Source: an uncultured Prevotellaceae bacterium (GTDB taxonomy: Bacteria > Bacteroidota > Bacteroidia > Bacteroidales > Muribaculaceae). Taken from it: DNA of 64,000 nucleotides. Under the pieces are notes generated by a model. That model was not told the DNA's origin, searched no databases, and was given only the letters and a program-made list of their open reading frames with translations. Numbering within the stretch: position 1 is the stretch's first letter; each line of letters starts with the position of its first letter. Made by a program: the position numbers and the translations under genes. Positions 24,474-34,839 of the stretch are shown here, piece after piece. The DNA is taken from positions 62,001-126,000 of the forward strand of contig ONLH01000028.1 in the NCBI GenBank assembly GCA_900318645.1. The letters run 5' to 3'.

Positions 24474-27245
24474 TCAGACGACGACGTTGACAATCTTGTT
24501 GGGAACGACAATCACCTTCTTGGGTTGCTTGCCATCGAGCCAACGCTCGGCGCCGGCATCACTCAAGGCGATGCGCTCAACCTCATCCTTATCGGTTCCA
24601 GCGGGCACTTCAATATTGAAGCGTGGCTTACCATTGAACGAAACAACATATTTCACTGTTGATTCCTTCAAGTAATCCTCATTCCACGTTGGCCACTGGG
24701 CATCACACACTGTGGTGTCATGGCCTAACACATGCCACAATTCCTCGGCAATGTGGGGTGCAAACGGTGCCAGCAGCACAATCAGCGGCTCATAAACCTC
24801 GCGGGCACGGCATTTCATGCTGGTCAACTCGTTGACGCAAATCATGAATGCTGCTACCGAAGTATTGTAACTGAACGTCTCAATGTCGCCAGACACTTTC
24901 TTGATGAGTTTATGCACCGACTTCAAGGCCTCAGCACTGGGCTTCTCATCGGTCAACTGCATCGTGTCTCCCTTGAAGAAGAGAGCCCACAGGCGCTTGA
25001 GGAAACGATTTACACCGTCAATGCCGTTAGTATCCCATGGCTTGCTTTGCTCAACAGGACCCAGGAACATCTCATACAAGCGCAAGGTATCGGCACCGTA
25101 ATGTTCTACTATATCATCGGGATTGACAACGTTGAACATTGATTTGGACATCTTCTCGATAGCCCAGCCACAGATGTACTTGCCATTCTCAAGGATGAAC
25201 TCGGCATCCTTGAATTCGGGGCGCCACTCGCGGAATTTCTCAATATCCAGTGCATCGGCAGAGACGATATTCACATCCACATGGATGGGCGTCACGTCAT
25301 ACTGGTTCTTGAGATTAAACGAGACAAACTTGTTGGTATCCTTGATGCGATAAACAAAGTTGCTGCGTCCTTGAATCATACCCTGATTGACCAACTTGCG
25401 GAACGGTTCAGCCTCACATACAAAGCCATAGTCATAGAGGAATTTATTCCAGAAACGGCTGTAAATTAAGTGACCTGTAGCATGCTCGGTACCTCCCACA
25501 TAGAGATCCACCTGACGCCAATAATCATTGGCTTCATGAGATACAAGTTCCTTGTCGTTATGCGGATCCATGTAGCGCAGGTAGTAGGCCGACGAACCGG
25601 CAAAACCAGGCATGGTATTCAACTCCAAGGGATAACCATCGGTAGTCACCCAACCTTTGGCACGTCCCAGGGGCGGCTCACCAGTCTCGGTCGGCAGGAA
25701 TTTATCTACCTCGGGCAACTGCAACGGCAATTTGCTCTCATCGAGCGGCTGAGGCTGATTGTTCTTATCATAATAGATGGGGAACGGTTCACCCCAATAG
25801 CGCTGACGGCTGAAGATGGCGTCCCTCAAGCGATAATTCACCTTCACATGGCCGATGCCAGCCTCTTCGATATATTCCTTGGTGCGGGCAATAGCCTCCT
25901 TGACCTGCAAGCCGTTAAGCTGCAGACGCTCGTTTGAAGAATTAGCCATGATACCTTCTTTGGCATCAAAACTTTCCTCACTCACGTCGGCACCCTCAAT
26001 CAACGGAATGATAGGCAAGTCAAAATGCTTGGCAAAAGCGTAGTCGCGACTGTCGTGGGCAGGAACAGCCATGATGGCACCTGTACCGTAGCCAGCCAAA
26101 ACATAGTCACTTATATATATAGGTATATTTTTACCTGTAATAGGATTGACAGCATAGCTACCGGTGAATACACCGCTCACCTTCTTCTCAATCATGCGCT
26201 CGCGTTCTGTCTTGTGCTTTACCTCGTCAAGATAGGCATCAACAGCAGCACGCTGATCAGGAGTAACCACTTCATCCACATAGATGCTCTCAGGAGCCAA
26301 CACCATAAACGTAACACCGAAGATGGTATCGGCACGTGTGGTGAAAATCAACAGGCTCTTGTCGCTATCGGCGATGGGGAAAGTCATCTCGGCACCCTCG
26401 CTGTAACCAATCCAATTGCGCTGGGTTTCCTTGATGGACTCGGTCCACTCGATGGTGTCCAGATCACGCAAGAGTCGACCGGCATAAGCCGATACACGCA
26501 GACACCACTGGCTCATCATCTTCTGCTCCACAGGATAACCACCACGGATGGAAACACCCTCGCTCACCTCATCGTTGGCAAGCACTGTACCCAACTTGGG
26601 ACACCAGTTCACCATCGTGTTGCCCAAATAGGCGATACGATAGTTCATGAGCACATTATTTTTCTCAATCTGGGTCATGGCGTTCCACTCATCGGCAGTG
26701 AACTCGTCGGTGCAGTTGGTATGGGCATTGCAACCGTCGGTACCATGTTTTTCAAAGTGTGCTATCAGCTCATCAATGGGGCGTGCCTTGTCAAGCTCGG
26801 TATTGTAATAACTCTTGAACATCTGCAAGAAAGCCCACTGTGTCCACTTGTAATATTTGGGGTCACAAGTCTTCACTTCACGGTCCCAATCATAGCAGAA
26901 ACCTATTTTGTCAAGCTGCTGACGGTAACGGGCAATGTTCTCGTTGGTAGTGATTTCGGGATGTTGACCTGTCTGGATAGCATACTGTTCGGCGGGAAGA
27001 CCGTAGGCATCATAACCCATGGGATGCAACACGTTAAATCCACGCAGACGCTTGTAACGTGCATAGATATCGCTGGCAATATAACCCAGCGGATGACCCA
27101 CATGCAGACCTGCTCCCGAAGGATAGGGGAACATGTCAAGTACATAAAATTTAGGGCGGTCCTTGTCAATATCACACTTGTAAGTGTGGTTGTCACGCCA
27201 ATACTGTTGCCACTTTTTCTCTATTTCCTTATAATTATAGTCCAT
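24474..27245 (-). CDS. leuS: Leucyl-tRNA synthetase
   Basis: This 923-residue class I synthetase charges tRNA-Leu. The HIGH motif variant [10 protein letters not shown] lies near residue 45. The CP1 editing domain carries the threonine-rich [12 protein letters not shown] and later [10 protein letters not shown] (near 400). KMSKS appears as [10 protein letters not shown] (near 690). The anticodon-binding helical domain and C-terminal domain are complete. Length is normal for Bacteroidota LeuS. It follows nadA by 55 bp on the same strand and ends at a clear terminator. A tRNA-Leu gene lies about 14 kb away and appears unrelated in regulation. Confidence 0.98.
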   Translation of the reverse strand: MDYNYKEIEKKWQQYWRDNHTYKCDIDKDRPKFYVLDMFPYPSGAGLHVGHPLGYIASDIYARYKRLRGFNVLHPMGYDAYGLPAEQYAIQTGQHPEITTNENIARYRQQLDKIGFCYDWDREVKTCDPKYYKWTQWAFLQMFKSYYNTELDKARPIDELIAHFEKHGTDGCNAHTNCTDEFTADEWNAMTQIEKNNVLMNYRIAYLGNTMVNWCPKLGTVLANDEVSEGVSIRGGYPVEQKMMSQWCLRVSAYAGRLLRDLDTIEWTESIKETQRNWIGYSEGAEMTFPIADSDKSLLIFTTRADTIFGVTFMVLAPESIYVDEVVTPDQRAAVDAYLDEVKHKTERERMIEKKVSGVFTGSYAVNPITGKNIPIYISDYVLAGYGTGAIMAVPAHDSRDYAFAKHFDLPIIPLIEGADVSEESFDAKEGIMANSSNERLQLNGLQVKEAIARTKEYIEEAGIGHVKVNYRLRDAIFSRQRYWGEPFPIYYDKNNQPQPLDESKLPLQLPEVDKFLPTETGEPPLGRAKGWVTTDGYPLELNTMPGFAGSSAYYLRYMDPHNDKELVSHEANDYWRQVDLYVGGTEHATGHLIYSRFWNKFLYDYGFVCEAEPFRKLVNQGMIQGRSNFVYRIKDTNKFVSFNLKNQYDVTPIHVDVNIVSADALDIEKFREWRPEFKDAEFILENGKYICGWAIEKMSKSMFNVVNPDDIVEHYGADTLRLYEMFLGPVEQSKPWDTNGIDGVNRFLKRLWALFFKGDTMQLTDEKPSAEALKSVHKLIKKVSGDIETFSYNTSVAAFMICVNELTSMKCRAREVYEPLIVLLAPFAPHIAEELWHVLGHDTTVCDAQWPTWNEDYLKESTVKYVVSFNGKPRFNIEVPAGTDKDEVERIALSDAGAERWLDGKQPKKVIVVPNKIVNVVV

Positions 27246-27300
27246 TTCAGCTTCTAGTTCCTATAATAATAGATGTTTACTTTAATTTAATAATAACTGG

Positions 27301-28287
27301 TTACTTGATGATGCCCAAGTCACGTGAGATGTCAAGCATGCGCTGGATGGGCTTCACGGCACGTTCGGCAATCTCGGCGTCCACCTCAATTTCGGGTGCC
27401 ATGAACTTGAGCGAATTATATAATTTCTCAAGCGTGATCAACTTCATGTACTCACACTCGTTGCATGCACAGGTGCCATCCTCGGGCGGAGCGGGAATGA
27501 AGGTTTTCTCGGGGCAACGGCGCTGCATCTCAAAGAGGATGCCGCTCTCGGTGCACACGATGAACTCCTGGCTCTCGTCATCAACAGCAAAGTTGAGCAA
27601 TGCCTGGGTAGAACCCACCTTGTCGGCCATGATGCGAACAGGCTTTGGACATTCAGGATGAACCAGCACCTTGGCATCAGGGTGCTCACGCTTGAGATCG
27701 GCTAGCTTGGCAGCACTGAATTTCTCATGCACATGGCAAGCACCATCCCAGAGCAACATCTCGCGACCCGTAATGCTGTTGATATAGTTGCCCAGGTTGC
27801 GGTCAGGACCGAAGATGATTTTTTCATCCTTGGGCAGGCTTCCCACAATTTCCTTGGCATTGGACGAGGTCACCACCACATCGGTTACAGCCTTGACGGC
27901 AGCGCTGGTGTTGACATAGCTGATGACCGTATGATCGGGATGTTCGCCCACAAACTTGGCAAACTCATCGGCGGGGCAACTGTCGGCCAGCGAGCAACCG
28001 GCACTCAAGTCAGGCACGATGACGGTCTTGTCGGGGCATAGTATCTTGGCGGTCTCACCCATGAAGTGTACACCACACAGGACAATCACTGGCGCATCGG
28101 TCTTGGCAGCCAGCTGAGCCAATGCCAAGCTGTCGCCGATGTAGTCGGCCAGCTGCTGGATTTCCTCACGCTGGTAGTAATGCGCCATGATGACCGCATT
28201 GCGCTCCTTCTTCAAGCGCAGGATTTCTTCTCTCAAGTCGATGCCTTCCTCGATGGGTTCATCGACATAGCCTTTTTCAACATTCAT
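27301..28287 (-). CDS. nadA: Quinolinate synthase
   Basis: NadA condenses iminoaspartate with dihydroxyacetone phosphate to quinolinate in NAD synthesis, using a 4Fe-4S cluster. This 328-residue protein has the three expected Cys positions: VLCGVHFMGE (near residue 91), the HPECP region (near 204) and CACNECEYM (near 270), although the last has three Cys. AHYYQREEIQ and DLSAGCSLADSCPA are also typical. No nadB or nadC gene is next to it. It probably leads a transcript with leuS. Confidence 0.96.
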   Translation of the reverse strand: MNVEKGYVDEPIEEGIDLREEILRLKKERNAVIMAHYYQREEIQQLADYIGDSLALAQLAAKTDAPVIVLCGVHFMGETAKILCPDKTVIVPDLSAGCSLADSCPADEFAKFVGEHPDHTVISYVNTSAAVKAVTDVVVTSSNAKEIVGSLPKDEKIIFGPDRNLGNYINSITGREMLLWDGACHVHEKFSAAKLADLKREHPDAKVLVHPECPKPVRIMADKVGSTQALLNFAVDDESQEFIVCTESGILFEMQRRCPEKTFIPAPPEDGTCACNECEYMKLITLEKLYNSLKFMAPEIEVDAEIAERAVKPIQRMLDISRDLGIIK

Positions 28288-28758
28288 ATTATATATTGTT
28301 TAGTTTTTAATTTTTTAAAAATTTAAATTTAACTACAACAACAATGCCTGTTAATTGTGTTGATAACTTTCTACTCTTTTATGGCTCATGATGCTTATTA
28401 ACACCATTCTTGATTTATTAAATAGATTATCAACATGTCTAATCGCTGTCTTATAGCTGATAAGCCACTTTATTAACAGGGTGTAAACAACCTGCAAAGT
28501 TAATAATTTCTTATGAATTTCTCTGTTAATTGATGATGAAAACCGTGTTTATATGAGAATAAAAAATTTAGGTAAACTTATTTTGCATTTTTGAAAAAGA
28601 AAGATAAGCCGAGTTAATTTGAATTTGTCAAGTCTTTTTTATTGTTTTTTTTCAAACAGTTTTCAACAGGTATTTACAAGGTTGTTTACATCATAATTGT
28701 TAGTAATGGAATAAAATAGTTTTGTACCTTTGTAGCGCTCTATATTATTAATGAGGTT
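28288..28758. other. AT-rich divergent promoter region between nadA and the TrmH-type gene
   Basis: These 470 AT-rich bases carry no credible gene. TACCTTTG at 28725-28732 is a good -7 element for the plus-strand methyltransferase gene; a matching -33 element at the usual spacing was not seen. TTATTAACAGGG and TTTTCAACAGG near the middle are plain AT-rich sequence; no repeated DnaA-box-like array was found. Confidence 0.55.
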
Positions 28759-29301
28759 ATGTCACTGAAAAAATCCATGGTGGAACTGCACCGGGTGGGT
28801 GTAGAGGAATATAAACAGGTAGCGAAGCTACCTGTTACAATCGTGTTGGATAATGTTCGCAGCGAGATGAATGTGGGATCGGTATTCCGCACGGCCGACG
28901 CGTTTCGGATTGAGCAGATTTATCTGTGTGGGATTACTCCCCAACCCCCCAAGGCAGAAATTCACAAGACTGCCCTCGGTGCTGAGGAATCTGTTGATTG
29001 GCAATATTTTTCTACAACACTAGCAGCGGTAGAACAATTGAAACAGGACGGTTACACGATCTGCAGCATTGAGCAGGTACATGACAGTGTGAGACTGGAT
29101 CGTTTTTCTGTTAATGAGATGCAGAAGATTGCCATTGTATTTGGTAACGAGGTGAAAGGTGTTGCTCAAGAGGTTGTTGACATCAGTGACATGTGTATCG
29201 AGATTCCCCAGGAAGGCACAAAGCATTCACTTAACATCTCGTGCTGTGCCGCCATCGTGATGTGGCACTGTTTTGAAAAGATGGCGATGAATGGTCAATA
29301 A
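28759..29301 (+). CDS. TrmH/SpoU-family RNA methyltransferase
   Basis: This 180-residue SPOUT methyltransferase shows the three family motifs: LDNVRSEMNVGSVFRTADAF (motif 1, near 31), IVFGNEVKGV (motif 2, near 122) and EIPQEGTKHSLNIS (motif 3, near 149). Those regions form the trefoil knot that binds AdoMet. The small size without a substrate-binding N-terminal domain suggests a tRNA 2'-O-ribose methyltransferase of the TrmH/TrmL type. The exact nucleotide modified cannot be told from sequence. Confidence 0.93.
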   Translation: MSLKKSMVELHRVGVEEYKQVAKLPVTIVLDNVRSEMNVGSVFRTADAFRIEQIYLCGITPQPPKAEIHKTALGAEESVDWQYFSTTLAAVEQLKQDGYTICSIEQVHDSVRLDRFSVNEMQKIAIVFGNEVKGVAQEVVDISDMCIEIPQEGTKHSLNISCCAAIVMWHCFEKMAMNGQ

Positions 29302-29777
29302 TACTCTTAATCGTTTTTTTTCTGAGCAAAGAAGTTATTAACAGTTATGGAATTGTCTCAAAATGGCAAGTTTTGAGGCTTGTTTTGTCTTTTTTAGTAT
29401 AGAATTTAGTTAAAAATTGAATGTTAAAATGTGTTGTATTTAACATTTAAATTTTGGTTTGGTTTTTAATAGGTTTTATATACATATTATATATTTAATA
29501 ATATGGTTATCAATTATTTATTTTAAATTTTGTATTGGTTTTCCATTTTTATAATAAATTATTTTCATTAAGGCTGAAAAGATAGAAAACACAGGCTATT
29601 AGTTAAAAGTTTACTTTTATTTTGCCCATTTCACAATCTTTTACTATTTTTGCATACTTGTAATTTATCGATAGCAGCTACCATACGAGTACCATCGAGA
29701 CCTTACAGAATATTTAGTTAATTAGAGAAACAAACACATTTTTAACTAATTATATTAATTTATAAACATCACATTTT
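29302..29777. other. AT-rich leader region of the first susC
   Basis: This region is very AT-rich and has no credible gene. It holds a consensus promoter (29621-29652) and a leader of about 115 nt. The leader contains ATCGATAGCAGCTACC and ACCATCGAG, whose TCGAT/ATCGA ends could pair. Confidence 0.55.
29621..29652 (+). promoter_or_regulatory. Promoter of the first susC/susD operon
   Basis: TTTG (29621-29624), exactly 20 bp, then TATTTTTG (29645-29652) match the Bacteroidota consensus. A leader of roughly 115 nt follows before ATG 29778. Confidence 0.75.
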
Positions 29778-32700
29778 ATGAAGAAGCTATTTCTATTATT
29801 GTTTGCGATGTGCTTCATGGCACTCTCGGCGTATGCCGACCGCACAATCAGCGGGCAAGTACTGGATGCAGCTACTGGTGATCCTCTGATTGGTGCTACA
29901 ATCCAAGGTGAGGGTGTCAACCATGGCACTGCAACTGATGTTAATGGTCATTTCACGCTGGTATTACCCGACCATGTGAAGTTTGTCAACGTATCTTACA
30001 TTGGCTACGCTACCCGTCAGGTAGAGGTTACTCCCAACATGGTTGTAAAGCTGACCGACTCTGGCCAAAGCCTTGATGAGGTTGTGGTTGTTGCTTACGG
30101 TAGTGCAAAGCGCCAGTCAATTACCGGTTCAATCTCGGTTGTTGACGAGAAGAAAATCAAAGACCGCATCGGTTCTTCGGTTACCGCAGCGCTCGAGGGT
30201 AGCACCCCCGGTATCCAGGTGAACAACACCTATGGTGAGCCTGGTGCTGCTCCCAACATCCGCATCCGTGGTATCGGTAGTATCACCGGTTCAAGCGCTC
30301 CTCTGTATGTAGTTGACGGTGTTGCATTTGACGGTAACATTGCCGAGATCAACCCCGTGGATATCGAGAGCATGAGCGTGTTGAAGGACGCTGCATCGGC
30401 TGCCCTGTATGGTAACCGTGCTGCTAACGGTGTTGTGCTGATTACCACCAAGAAGGGTAACTATGCATCTAAGCCCAATGTAACCCTGCGCATCAATCAG
30501 GGTCTGTACAAGCGCGGTATCGCTGAGTACGACCGCATGGGTGCCGACCAGTGGATGGAGGCTTCTTGGCTTGCCATGAGGAACTACGCCATGAACGGTA
30601 GCATGGGTCTGGATCAGGCTACTGCAAGCCAGTATGCTACCCAGCACCTGATTGGTGACTATGCACGCAAGAACATCTACAATGCTCCCGATGATAAGCT
30701 GTTTGATGCCAACGGTAAGCTGATTGCCCAGATTCTTCCCGGTTACACCGACCTGGATTGGGAAAAGGACGTTGAGCGCACTGGCTATCGTCAGGACTAC
30801 AGCCTTTCGGGCACCGCTGGTAGCGAGAAGTATAACATGTATGCTTCGGCTGGTTACACCAACGAGAAAGGTTATATCTACGCTAGCGCCTATGAGCGTT
30901 TCACTGGCCGTATCAACACCAACTTCACTCCCAGTGACTGGTTCAAGGCTGGTATCAACCTGAGTGGTACCTATGCTACCCGCAACTTCAATGACAATGC
31001 AACTGGTAGCTACTATGCTAACCCCTTCTATGTAGCTCGCTACATGGCTCCTGTTTATCCTCTGTTCCTGCACAACCCCGATGGCAGCTTCCTGCTGGAC
31101 GAGAATGGTGAGAAGCAGTATGATACCAAGTCCTCTTATCTGGACAACCGCAACATCGCCTTTGAGTTGCGCAAGGACTTCGACCGTCGTCGTCGCGCCG
31201 TAGTTGAGGGTATGGCCTATGGTACCTTCACTCTGCCCTTCGGTTTCTCGGTAACGTTGAAGGCTGACTTCATGCACTCCAACACCAATCGCCGTCGTTA
31301 CAACAACCCGTTCATTGGTGATGGTTCTACCAACAATGGTCGTCTGACCAGCTATGCTTATGAGTACAACACCCGCACTGCTCAGGAAATCCTGAACTGG
31401 GCCCGTGACTTTGATCGTCACCATGTTGACGTGATGCTTGCTCATGAGAACTATGAGTACAACAGCCGTTCGGCTTACGGTATGAACACTGGCTCGGCTG
31501 CCGATGGTATCTACACCCCCGGTAACTTCCAGACCAACTCCTATTTCCAGGGTTCGGATGACGAGGACAAGACCGAGTCCTACCTGGGTCGTGCACGCTA
31601 CAACTACTATGAGAAGTACTTCGCTGACTTCTCGTTCCGCCGCGACGGTTCTTCGCGTTTCGCCAAGGATAACCGTTGGGGTAACTTCTTCTCGTTCGGT
31701 TTGAACTGGAACATCAAGAAGGAGAACTTCCTGCAGGATGTGAACTGGCTCGACCAGCTGCGCGTTCGCGCTTCTTATGGTGAGACCGGTAACAACATGG
31801 GTGTTAGCCTCTATGCTTACCAGGCACTGTATTACATCGAGAAGAACGCCGGTAGCGCTGCCTTCATGAAGCAGAGCCTTGCCGCCAACGACATCAAGTG
31901 GGAGACCTGTCAGAATATCGACTTCGGTATTGAGGGTCGCGTATTTGATCGTCTGAACTTCAACTTCGTTCTGTTTGACAAGCGCAACAAGGACCTGTTG
32001 TTCGCTGTTCCTCTGCCCCTGTCGGCTGGTTCGTTTGTTTGGGGTGATGACTACAACATGAGCATTTACAAGAACATCGGTACCATTTCTAACCGCGGTA
32101 TCGAGATCTCGTTGAGCGCTGACGTTATTCGCGGCCGTGACTTCAACTGGACGCTGTCAACCGAGGGTACCTTCATGAAGAGCAAAATCAAGAAGCTCCC
32201 CGACGGAAAGGACATCCTGCATGGTCAGCAGAACTACTCTGAGGGTCATGACCCCTACGAGTTCTACACCTATCACTTTGTCGGCGTTGACCAGATGACC
32301 GGTCGCTCGCTGTACACCCTGGATCCTGATATGGCTGAGCGCGCTGAGGCTGCTGGCCAGACCGTTACCATCGGTGACGAGACCTACACCACCATGCCTG
32401 GCTCCTATGGCAAGCGTGACTGGGCAGGTACTGCTCACCCCTGGTTCTTCGGTTCGTTGAACTCGATTCTGAATTTCAAGGGCTTTGCTCTGAACGCTCT
32501 GTTCACCTATAGCCTGGGTGGCAAGGTTTATGACTCGGCTTATCAGACCCTGATGTCGACCAACTCGGCATCTTCGGCAAGTGCTAACCACGTTGACCTG
32601 GCCAAGAGCTGGAATGGTGTTCCCGCCGGCATGACCGAGAACTCTCCCAACCGCATTGATCCTAAGGGTATTCCTCAGCTCGACTTCGAGAACAGCACTT

Positions 32701-32960
32701 ACAACAACGCTACCAGTGACCGCTGGTTGACCAGTGCTTCCTACTTCGTAGTAAAGAACATCACCTTGAGCTACTCAGTGCCCAGACTGTTGATGAACAA
32801 GATTGGTATGCAGGGTCTCACCCTCACTGCTGGTGTTGAGAACCTGGCTACGTTCACTTCCCGCAAGGGTGTGAATCCCCAGTACAGTTTCAGCGGTGGT
32901 TCTGATAACACCTATGTTACCGCTCGCGTGTTTAACTTCGGTCTTCAGTTCCAGTTCTGA
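29778..32960 (+). CDS. SusC/RagA-family TonB-dependent outer membrane transporter (conventional)
   Basis: This 1060-residue protein has a signal peptide (residues 1-20) and a carboxypeptidase-regulatory-like N-terminal domain (ISGQVLDAATGDPLIGATIQ). Next come the TonB-box region SLDEVVVVAYG, the plug domain (LYVVDGVAFDGNI, SVLKDAASAALYGNRAANG) and a 22-strand barrel. It ends normally in the aromatic strand VFNFGLQFQF, with nothing after it, unlike the three SusC copies near 48-61 kb. SusC imports ligands captured by its SusD lid, usually glycans and sometimes peptides. susD follows within 50 bp. No glycoside hydrolase is nearby, so the substrate is unknown. Confidence 0.96.
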   Translation: MKKLFLLLFAMCFMALSAYADRTISGQVLDAATGDPLIGATIQGEGVNHGTATDVNGHFTLVLPDHVKFVNVSYIGYATRQVEVTPNMVVKLTDSGQSLDEVVVVAYGSAKRQSITGSISVVDEKKIKDRIGSSVTAALEGSTPGIQVNNTYGEPGAAPNIRIRGIGSITGSSAPLYVVDGVAFDGNIAEINPVDIESMSVLKDAASAALYGNRAANGVVLITTKKGNYASKPNVTLRINQGLYKRGIAEYDRMGADQWMEASWLAMRNYAMNGSMGLDQATASQYATQHLIGDYARKNIYNAPDDKLFDANGKLIAQILPGYTDLDWEKDVERTGYRQDYSLSGTAGSEKYNMYASAGYTNEKGYIYASAYERFTGRINTNFTPSDWFKAGINLSGTYATRNFNDNATGSYYANPFYVARYMAPVYPLFLHNPDGSFLLDENGEKQYDTKSSYLDNRNIAFELRKDFDRRRRAVVEGMAYGTFTLPFGFSVTLKADFMHSNTNRRRYNNPFIGDGSTNNGRLTSYAYEYNTRTAQEILNWARDFDRHHVDVMLAHENYEYNSRSAYGMNTGSAADGIYTPGNFQTNSYFQGSDDEDKTESYLGRARYNYYEKYFADFSFRRDGSSRFAKDNRWGNFFSFGLNWNIKKENFLQDVNWLDQLRVRASYGETGNNMGVSLYAYQALYYIEKNAGSAAFMKQSLAANDIKWETCQNIDFGIEGRVFDRLNFNFVLFDKRNKDLLFAVPLPLSAGSFVWGDDYNMSIYKNIGTISNRGIEISLSADVIRGRDFNWTLSTEGTFMKSKIKKLPDGKDILHGQQNYSEGHDPYEFYTYHFVGVDQMTGRSLYTLDPDMAERAEAAGQTVTIGDETYTTMPGSYGKRDWAGTAHPWFFGSLNSILNFKGFALNALFTYSLGGKVYDSAYQTLMSTNSASSASANHVDLAKSWNGVPAGMTENSPNRIDPKGIPQLDFENSTYNNATSDRWLTSASYFVVKNITLSYSVPRLLMNKIGMQGLTLTAGVENLATFTSRKGVNPQYSFSGGSDNTYVTARVFNFGLQFQF

Positions 32961-33007
32961 TGAATCAGATGATCAATTAACAAAGTATTTTCTAAATGAC
33001 AATCATT

Positions 33008-34663
33008 ATGAAAAAGTATATAAATAGATTTTTATTGAGCGGTCTGCTGATCGGTGCTGCATTGGCTACCACCTCTTGTGGTGAGGATTATCTCGAGACA
33101 AAACCCACCGAATCGATTAGCGATGTTTCGGCCATCGCAACCGTTGACAATGCCTACAAGGCACTGAACGGTGTGGCCAAGACGATGACCATCCAGCATG
33201 GTAACTATTCACAGGGTTTCTGTGGTGAGAATGCCATCATGCGTCTGTATGAGAACTATCCCTGCCAGGACTACAACTACAACCAGTATGCTTCGGGTTG
33301 GGCTCCTATCCACAACCAGACCTATCACACCAATAAGACCAGCATTTACAACCACTATGCTTGGTACTACTACTATCAGATGATTACCCAGGCTAATGTG
33401 ATTATCAATCGCATTGACGATGCCGAGGGTAGTGATGCCGACAAGAAGTTCATCAAGGGTTCGGCCCTGACCTTCCGTGCCTATGGCTATGAGAAGTTGA
33501 TCCACTACTACTGCCAGCGCTGGAAAGACTCCAACAATGGTTCTGCCCAGGGTCTGCCCCTGCGTCTTGATGAGTCGACCGGTGACCTTGCTCCGTCGAG
33601 CATGGCCGAGGTTTATGCCCAGATTTACAAGGATCTGGACGAGGCCATCACGCTGTTCAACGAGAGCGGTATTGACCGTCCTGCTAATGATTGCTGGACT
33701 CCTAATGTGAATGCTGCACACGCTGTTTATGCCCGTGCTGCCCTCTACAAGGAGGACTATCAGACTGCCCTCAACCATGCTAAGCTGGCCGAGGATGGTT
33801 ATCCCTTGATGAGCAATGATGCTTATGCTGCTGGTTTCTGCCGTCCCACCAGTGAGTGGATTCTCGGTAGCTATGGCAGTGCCGATGAGAACAACTGGTA
33901 CTGGAGCTACGGTACCCAGTACAGCTGCAACGGCTACTATGCTTCCAACACCCAGAACGGTGCTGGTACCATCGGTCGTGAGCTCATCAACCGCATTCCC
34001 GACGAGGACTTCCGCAAGTCGCTGTTCCTCACCGAGAGCGGTCTGGGCATCGATGGCAGTGATCCCGCTCAGGTTGACCAGACCTACGGTTACATTGGTT
34101 TGACCGCCGGCTTGTCATACTCCGACGTGGAAGCTTACATGAAGGCTTACAACTACGTTCAGGAGCATGCAGCTCCCGGCCTGAGTGAGCCCTACGCTGC
34201 TGGTGTATATCACCTGGGTGCACACTTGAAGTTCTACGTCTTCGACACCCCGGGTGTTGGTTATCTGCCCTACATCCGCACCAGTGAGATGCTTCTTATC
34301 GAGGCTGAGTGCTACTACTTCTTGAACCAGCCTGCCAATGCTCAGGAAGCTCTCGTTCGCTTGAACGCCGGTTCGGGCCGCAACCCCGGTTACACCTGCG
34401 ACAAGACCGGTCAAGACCTGTTCAACGAGATCGCCGACTACCGTGCACTTGAGCTCTGGGGCGAAGGCTTCCAGTGGAGTGACCTTAAGCGTTGGAAACT
34501 GCCCGTTGTACGTCACGGCTTTGGTCAGGGTGGCAATGCACACGCTGCTGTTGCTATCACGATTATGCCCAATGAGGTGAACAACTGGGTATGGGAGGTT
34601 CCCTTGAAGGAGACCGACTATAACGGTGCCTACAAGAGCATCAATGATCCTACTGCTGAATAA
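33008..34663 (+). CDS. SusD/RagB-family outer membrane lipoprotein
   Basis: The start chosen is ATG 33008 (MKKYINRFLLSGLL), four codons inside the longest frame, giving a compact lipoprotein leader with lipobox TTSC. The mature protein of about 530 residues shows the SusD pattern: early DYLETKPTESISD, TPR-like helices, YTCDKTGQDLFNEIADYRALELWGEG near the end (the conserved ELWGEG/F.W.DLKRW block), and a C-terminal PLKETDYN. It is the lid of the upstream SusC at the cell surface. A hairpin at 34696 follows. Confidence 0.96.
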   Translation: MKKYINRFLLSGLLIGAALATTSCGEDYLETKPTESISDVSAIATVDNAYKALNGVAKTMTIQHGNYSQGFCGENAIMRLYENYPCQDYNYNQYASGWAPIHNQTYHTNKTSIYNHYAWYYYYQMITQANVIINRIDDAEGSDADKKFIKGSALTFRAYGYEKLIHYYCQRWKDSNNGSAQGLPLRLDESTGDLAPSSMAEVYAQIYKDLDEAITLFNESGIDRPANDCWTPNVNAAHAVYARAALYKEDYQTALNHAKLAEDGYPLMSNDAYAAGFCRPTSEWILGSYGSADENNWYWSYGTQYSCNGYYASNTQNGAGTIGRELINRIPDEDFRKSLFLTESGLGIDGSDPAQVDQTYGYIGLTAGLSYSDVEAYMKAYNYVQEHAAPGLSEPYAAGVYHLGAHLKFYVFDTPGVGYLPYIRTSEMLLIEAECYYFLNQPANAQEALVRLNAGSGRNPGYTCDKTGQDLFNEIADYRALELWGEGFQWSDLKRWKLPVVRHGFGQGGNAHAAVAITIMPNEVNNWVWEVPLKETDYNGAYKSINDPTAE

Positions 34664-34695
34664 TCTTTGACATAGATTATAACGCTTAACCCTTA

Positions 34696-34725
34696 CTGGG
34701 GATGTGCCTAACGGTGCATCCCCAG
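34696..34725 (+). terminator. Terminator-like hairpin after the first susD
   Basis: CTGGGGATG pairs with CATCCCCAG around a 12-nt loop, followed by a weak TTGTTGT tract. It ends the susC/susD unit before the mscS-type gene, which has its own -7 element TATCTTTG at 34814-34821. Confidence 0.65.
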
Positions 34726-34839
34726 TTGTTGTAAACAGGCCTGAAATCGGGTGATGATGCTTGAATAACAATTGTTGTGGTAGCGATTATGGACAATTTG
34801 CTTAAAAAATGAGTATCTTTGCGGCCACATTTTGAAATC

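Noticed and set aside
26025-27257. 410-codon plus-strand frame opposite leuS
   Set aside because: It is antisense to a complete leucyl-tRNA synthetase.
28288-28758. Possible replication origin in the AT-rich nadA upstream region
   Set aside because: No repeated DnaA-box-like array or dnaA/dnaN neighbourhood; plain AT-rich promoter region is enough.
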